DNA from: Hoplostethus atlanticus
Lineage: Eukaryota; Chordata; Actinopteri; Trachichthyiformes; Trachichthyidae
Reading direction: 5' to 3'
Assembly: GCA_034670405.1 (NCBI GenBank)
Contig: JAXDDX010000005.1
Span: 6,518,001 to 6,582,000, forward strand
DNA length: 64,000 nucleotides
Below, piece after piece: positions 60,501 through 64,000 of this stretch (the stretch's first letter is position 1; every line of letters begins with the position of its first letter). The position numbers were made by a program, and so were the translations under genes. The notes below the pieces were generated by a model. The model worked only from the letters and a program-made list of their open reading frames with translations. It searched no databases and was not told where the DNA came from.

Positions 60501-62562
60501 TTATTTCAAGCCACATGGATATCAAATGATTAAATGACAATAAGGCTTTATTCATTAAATGTAAAAGTGTTAGATTGCTGTTGCAATAAATCACAAGAAT
60601 GTTTAATAAAATAAATATAGGCATATTAAATTGAAATCAGGTCTGAGTATATTAAATTACCCCAGATGGATATGTAATTCCAAGTCAATGTGATAGCTAT
60701 CATGGTGACGTGAACGTTTGCCCGTTTTGGTACTGCTATTGTTCTCTGGCAAAGAAGGCACATTGGTTTGTTATTTACCTCAACAAAAGCAAATTCTTCC
60801 TCCCATGTTTTTTGAAATACCCTGTGTTCATCAGAAATGTTACGTTTTGCCGGTTTTGCCATGACTTGAGAGTAGGCTAGGCTAGACTTCCTGCACAGTT
60901 GGGGCTTTCACATGATCCATGCAAAGCGTCGGCGTCAACACGAGGTTGAGCGCGACCCCTTCACATGATCAGCACCAGGAGAATTACATTACATTCATTA
61001 CTTTCACACTGTCGAGTTTTTAAAATGACAGCATTCAGGAAAGAATAGAGTGGAGTTCAATTTCGGACTACAGCCCGCATCAGCCGTAGCTAACCACACC
61101 GCCAATGATCATACTAGCACAGCCATAGAAGTGAATATAGACTGGCTGCATATACGAACCTGTACTAAACTGTCAACCAACCTGGTAGTCCCGTCTGTAA
61201 ACCGACATCATTCCATGCCAGACTTTTTAGTCAGATCGTGGTATGATTTAAGCGTCATGTTGTATACTCGGGATGCTCCGACACACATAAAACAAGTTTC
61301 TCCGCCATTGTTTTTTTTTTTATTTCGCGGTTATGATATCAAACTGTGCTGTGATTGGTTGCGAGTCGCAGAGATCAGCGTCGCGAATGTCAAGGTTGAT
61401 TATAGTTGAACTTTGAGCGCAGCGCCAGGGACTCTCCCAGCGTCTGCGCCCAGGTGCACAACGCCGAGGGCAGGCAGCGACACTAGAATCGACGGCAACA
61501 CTTGCCAAATAGGAAATCAATGGCAGTGCCAGCGCCGAGCGTTTTTGTCGCTGATCATGTGTTGGTTTATCTTCTTTGTTGATCCCACGATTGCTAAATA
61601 AGCACAGTATGCACGATCGCCATCTTGTGGTCATTAACAATTTAGTTTAGAAATGGTTTGTGTTCATTGAAATGAGAATATTATATTTTTGACCTGTGGC
61701 CCGCGGGCCGCAATAATATTAACCTCGGGCCGCATGTTGAGTAGCGCGGCTGTAGCATATACACATATGTACTGTATGTACGTGCGCGTCTGTGTGAAAG
61801 AGAGACACTTACCTTAGTTATCTCAGGACTGAAGCTTTGAAGGTCATGGCTGAGCTAAGGACAGAAAACAGTAACTGGTTTTGATCAGCTAAAAGAAACT
61901 GAACAATGTCATGTTGTCAGTAATGTCTTTGCTACATGGTTTCTAAATTATTTATTGTGCGCGCGCGCACACAAACGCACGCACGTACGCACACACACAG
62001 GATAGTCCACTCCCCTTAGAATTTTTTTTCCTTTACTTTGACAGACAGCATACAGGGAGACATAGTAGGGAGTCCCAGGAGAGAAAGCTCTGGATTTGTA
62101 GGGATAAACTGTGCAAGCAATTCCCATGAAAAATCACATCTCCTAGGAATAGAAAATGTTTCATGACCTTGGGATCAGGCCAAACTACTGAAATACATGC
62201 GTGAAAAAACTACCAGATCACTTTTTCACGACACAAGACTTGCATGACACTGGTGCTAGGCAGCATACACAAAACCACTGTTATGCTTTAACAACCATAA
62301 AGTATGGTATGGGTTTAGACACGCAGATTTTCATTAATGGCTGGGGGTTGAACTTTTGAGACTCTATTAATGCACCCCCTTAATATAGGAGATGAGAATA
62401 GGAATTACAGAAATTACAAAAGGCTGTGATAGATAACTCCAAAGAAATTACCTGTGCTGAAGTCAGTAGGTCAGACACAGCCTTAAACAGGATGGAATTC
62501 AGGACTCTGCAGCGGCTATTGTCCCAGTGGTCTGGTTTCCTGGGTGATTTTACAGTGCTGCC
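48598..62562 (-). CDS. rbfa: mitochondrial ribosome-binding factor A, N-terminus missing
   Basis: Seven minus-strand exons with GT-AG borders join in frame: 62562-62452, 61854-61813, 56655-56543, 54647-54563, 53230-53166, 49199-49055 and 48819-48598 (TGA), giving 260 residues. Blocks match vertebrate RBFA in order: RVLNSILFKAVSDLLTSAQ (first helix of the KH-like fold), EITKVSLAPDFSSCCVYWK (strand pair), YLIMSQQIMGGVPPLVFLRD (helix-strand), VDRLLKQADFGPDPPEASPY, then VFAVNHETLNRQITEWQQQ, a basic KKRKKK stretch and an acidic Gln/Glu-rich tail. Known role: binds the small mitoribosomal subunit and supports 12S rRNA maturation in the matrix. The exon(s) for the mitochondrial targeting sequence and start codon are not in the window. 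The introns are swollen by transposons, so this part spans 14 kb for 783 coding bases. No coding damage is seen. Confidence 0.93.
49543..49765 (-). mobile_element. tRNA-like SINE or repeat with A and B boxes
   Basis: The minus strand from about 49746 reads TTGGCCTAGCGGTTAGAGAG (A-box-like TAGCGGTTAGAG) then GTTGGTTCGATCCCCGGCAC (B box GGTTCGATCCC). A (CA)n tract and CACTGCATGTATGTGACGAT (minus strand) follow. It is not a credible functional tRNA. Confidence 0.6.
49995..51740 (-). mobile_element. PIF/Harbinger transposon with internally deleted transposase
   Basis: Ends are GGGCCAAATGTATAAA and its reverse complement. CTG lies directly on both sides (49992-49994 and 51741-51743), fitting a 3-bp target duplication. 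Minus-strand 51295-50939 reads WLMRRFRFPRAVLLELCAEL, LLERHSRRNHAILVHLQVLT and FLATGTFQRSLGTDQGYPSL. The reading continues with WGGIISLSNRYIRFPN (50920-50875), then after a small insert EANIKMQFAAMSGFPTVI, and finally GDNGYALKPWLLMPFTNPQS. The central part that should carry catalytic residues between SGFPTVI and GDNGY is largely missing. It is therefore inactive. Confidence 0.88.
50660..50875. mobile_element. GC-rich TIR mini-element nested in the Harbinger transposase
   Basis: Ends are TAACACCGGGGACACACTGG and, reverse-complemented, TAACGCCAGGGACACACTGG, followed by ACGCGGAA-type sequence on both sides. It splits the transposase between RYIRFPN and EANIKMQF, which are adjacent in relatives. 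It is about 215 bp with no gene, and its target duplication is unclear. Confidence 0.75.
52441..52790 (+). mobile_element. second Tc1-like fragment of the same family
   Basis: 52480-52690 contains RVYREWCDKQK and NERGQRRMGRLVQANRKATN, an N-terminal part of this Tc1 family's transposase. It ends in ACCTAATAAAGTGGCCAGTG (52760-52779). It abuts the element ending at 52440 and may be a piece displaced from it. Confidence 0.75.
52795..52915 (+). mobile_element. LINE ORF2 C-terminal scrap
   Basis: One frame reads SEVTDVPFEPAAVTALFGVL then PLPKYSADLL, similar to the tail of LINE ORF2 proteins (LFG...D...L.KY..D). It is too short to name the family. Confidence 0.4.
53440..54225 (+). mobile_element. 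Ty3/gypsy gag and protease relic
   Basis: Gag-like blocks occur at 53480-53770 (DGQAFITTFE-like start, CRWHVEEWAFLTG, then SLEAAITLAEDHLATYSW). A protease-like block follows at 53985-54090 (YKAVDTRLCW and LDSGC-like region, INAWFDPGPLVAASW). Both are on +, antisense to rbfa, and broken by frameshifts and stops. No LTR or reverse transcriptase is visible. Confidence 0.7.
54718..54935 (+). mobile_element. LINE RT C-terminal fragment
   Basis: The frame reads EFGSLHWLPIHSRCNFKVLL then LLILHGLAPPFI, matching the conserved LHWLPV..R..FK.L.L...HGLAP.Y motif of Rex1/L2-type LINE ORF2. Confidence 0.8.
55375..56335 (-). mobile_element. non-LTR retrotransposon 3' end, different family
   Basis: Minus-strand 56132-55716 reads a long RT C-terminal frame: FHGVHLSKNLTWSTHN, RRLKRFGMSPKILCKF, STIESILTG-type motif, ITAWYGKSTALDCKALQRV and LLALLPSGKRYWSITSRINR. 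The 3' UTR at 55375-55680 includes the phrase CAAGTTTATTTGTCACATGT (plus strand), typical of this fish LINE tail. The upstream part is frameshifted. Confidence 0.85.
56880..57480 (+). mobile_element. L2-type LINE 3' end
   Basis: It begins in the PKFSHTT motif, continues through broken frames to SLPIFRHRLKTHLYKKYYPD and a stop near 57190. The L2 3' terminus is GTCGCTTTGGATAAAAGCGC, CTGCTAAATGAC, TAATGTAATGTAATA. Confidence 0.92.
57716..57765 (+). repeat. tRNA-like head fragment
   Basis: GATGGCCGAGCGGTAAGATG carries a good A box but the B box and 3' half are missing. It is likely a truncated SINE head, not a tRNA gene. Confidence 0.35.
57906..60185 (-). mobile_element. complete 2.28-kb LTR element, gag-like ORF, no pol
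   Basis: Direct LTRs lie at 57906-58269 and 59819-60185, nearly identical, each TGTGGCA...TGCCACA. ATAC flanks both sides (57902-57905 and 60186-60189), fitting a 4-bp target duplication. Read on the minus strand: a primer-binding-like TGGTGGAGAATGTGGG two bases after the 5' LTR, a gag-like region, and a purine-rich tract (GTGAGTGGGGGGATA, 58284-58270) just before the 3' LTR. The 1.55-kb interior has no reverse transcriptase, integrase or protease. It would need enzymes from another element to move. It lies in an rbfa intron in the sense direction. Confidence 0.93.
58676..59817 (-). pseudogene. gag-like protein with one zinc knuckle, one apparent frameshift
   Basis: A frame opens at ATG 59817 (MVENVGTRISTQRTLHAKCA) and runs to about 59630. 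It includes WDWFRYHDGDDILATPQLEG and HPKQWKKWMLVHTV. The remainder lies in another frame, 59623-58676, and includes EAPTAWCGHCDRWGHALTHC, a C-X2-C-X4-H-X4-C nucleic-acid-binding knuckle. A long tail rich in Ala, Pro and Glu follows, built from AEPEEPA- and PAPEP-like units. The two parts need one frame change near 59625. The knuckle supports a nucleocapsid-like role. I cannot assign the N-terminal part to a family. Confidence 0.7.
60396..61749 (-). mobile_element. hAT transposon (BED-finger type), deleted copy
   Basis: CTGTAGCA flanks both sides (60388-60395 and 61750-61757), an 8-bp target duplication. Ends are CAGGGCTACTCAAC and, reverse-complemented, CCGCGCTACTCAAC. Minus-strand 60862-60690 encodes the transposase start MAKPAKRNISDEHRVFQKTW, EEEFAFVEVNNKPMCLLCQR, with the CxxC of a BED zinc finger, as in Charlie-like/GTF2IRD2-related hAT proteins. 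Most of the transposase is absent. Confidence 0.9.
61960..62000. repeat. alternating purine-pyrimidine tract
   Basis: GTGCGCGCGCGCACACAAAC followed by GCAC/GTAC repeats and (CA)n. Alternating CG/CA of this kind can adopt Z-DNA. It lies in an rbfa intron. Confidence 0.8.
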
Positions 62563-64000
62563 CTGATTAGAGAAACACAAATGTTAACAAGGCAACATTA
62601 AACATCATCTTCCACAAATGATGCAGTCCCCCCCCCCCCCTTTGGGCAATTAGTGACAAACATTTCACCTTGTTTTGACCTACCTAGCGCCCACTTTGGG
62701 CTAATCAGTGTAATTTCTATCACAGTGGTGTCAAGTTTTTACAAAATTGGATCGGTGGTGTCTGCTTTCCAGAGATACTGTGTGTGATGGATGGGTAAAC
62801 AAATGAACGGACTCCTCCCAATTTCTTTGTGGGCAACAATGAGCGTACAAAGCAGATACTTTGCTTCCTTAAGGAAATAAGGTGCACACCGCACAATATT
62901 GTGGGCCAATTCCTCACTGGCTCCAAATTCAGTCTATTTAAAATTGTGATCATATGTCGATCAATTGAACTATCCACCCCTTGAATGGCCACAGTCAAGA
63001 TTTACGTTGAAATTGCATAGCACAAGGAGCTCATCTGTAGCATATTTCACCCTGTCTCAGGAAACATCACAGAAATGTATCCAACAGCAACATAACGTGT
63101 GTGTGAGTCTACCCGAGTTTGTAGTGCATTTCAATTTGGCATCAACTGAGCTAACTAAGCTTTACCACAAGGCCTAAGTGAGTGGTCTGGAATTGACCAA
63201 CATACTTTGGGTGAAAGTAAGGTAGGGCTAGTTAGAGCCAGATGGCCAAAACATTCTGTCCCGTATCAGTCCCACCAGGATTTCGCGGAGTTTTTTTCTG
63301 ATTATTGCGGCCCAAAATGATTGAATTTGCAGCGGCTTTTATCAAAAATTGCGATGCAATTTACGATGTTTTTCGTGTCATCTTGTGGTAAAACAGCAGG
63401 AATTGATGAAAAATTCGAGCCCCCCATCCTACCCAAAACATTGTAAACTGCCCACTCTGTTTTTTAAGGTGTTTTTTTTAAAGTAGTAGAGTAATTGTCA
63501 CACATTAATACCTCCCGGGGCCGCCTGGCTGAAAACTAGTTTTACTACACATGATCTCTGTCTAGTGCCTTTCTTTGTCTTTCATTCCTTTTTAATCCTA
63601 GTTTTCTTTACATTATTTTTTTTTTTCCCCTTTAGGCTGCAATGCAGCCTATCTACAGTTTGCCATTGTAGCACCTGTAAAAAGATTTTTTTTTTTTAAT
63701 ACCTGCCCAATCCCTTCAATGTTTTGTTTAATAATATACTGTGGCATGTAGTTATTTGGTCAGTTCCAGGTTTATTGCACCTGCCAGTAGGTGGCGGAGT
63801 GAGCGGTTTGTAGTTCATTTTACTGGAAGACATAGAAGTAGGAGTGGTTGGTCTGTGCCGATAGTGGGGGAATGGTGTGTGTCCGGTGCTACCATATAGC
63901 CAACTTGCATGGTTTACAAAATATTGCCGCTAAGTAATAAAATTAACATTTTCTACACCACTAATGCAGTCGCTGTGTAAATGGTGTAACACCATCACAT
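62563..64000. other. rbfa intron to the window edge, repeats only
   Basis: No upstream rbfa exon was found: I looked on the minus strand for the conserved Lys-rich, W-Y-containing segment that precedes the first visible exon in relatives and saw none. A C18-type run lies near 62627-62640. Phrases at 63275-63400 (CCAGGATTTCGCGGAG, ATTGCGGCCCAAAATG) and 63780-63800 (GCCAGTAGGTGGCGGA) recall common fish repeats that I cannot name. Confidence 0.5.

Overview
The window is eukaryotic and fits a teleost fish genome. It has multi-exon vertebrate genes with GT-AG introns, many decayed Tc1-like transposons, hAT, PIF/Harbinger and BEL/Pao elements, LINE 3' ends of types common in fish, and long (CA)n, (TG)n and (TC)n microsatellites. 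I cannot name the species. Nothing suggests bacterial, plasmid or phage DNA.

Three host genes can be read through their splice sites. (1) dyrk1b, + strand, 1192-13044: eleven exons encode 652 residues of a DYRK1B dual-specificity kinase. The N-terminal exon(s) lie left of the window. (2) A ZP3-family egg-coat gene, + strand, 25143-44095: eight exons close in frame to give 906 residues. They hold a signal peptide, a ZP module and a very long C-terminal extension with four nearly identical 30-residue repeats. (3) rbfa, - strand, 62562-48598: seven exons encode the last 260 residues of the mitochondrial ribosome-binding factor A. Its 5' exon(s) lie beyond the right edge. The three genes have unrelated roles (kinase signalling, egg envelope, mitoribosome assembly), and I see no sign that they are functionally linked.

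The rest is mostly introns and intergenic DNA filled with repeats. 14.2-25.0 kb holds Tc1-like copies, LINE fragments and a triple nest (Tc1 interrupted by Tc1 interrupted by hAT). The ZP3-like introns hold a Tc1 copy, a long-TIR element, a BEL/Pao pol relic, a Tc1 copy split by a TIR element with a Myb/SANT-like ORF, a 1.4-kb Tc1 copy and a 1.4-kb TIR element with a G22 run. Between ZP3-like and rbfa lie a 1,024-bp near-palindromic element flanked by TTAA, and a tRNA-derived SINE. The rbfa introns hold a second nest (Tc1-like with PIF/Harbinger with a small GC-rich TIR element), a Ty3/gypsy gag-protease relic, LINE fragments, a complete 2.28-kb LTR element with a gag-like ORF but no pol, and a BED-type hAT copy with an intact 8-bp target duplication.

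I did not find a convincing new biological system. The most distinctive items are the ZP3-like C-terminal extension, the gag-only LTR element, the TTAA palindrome and the Myb-only TIR element. Family names come from remembered protein and repeat consensus features, not from a search.
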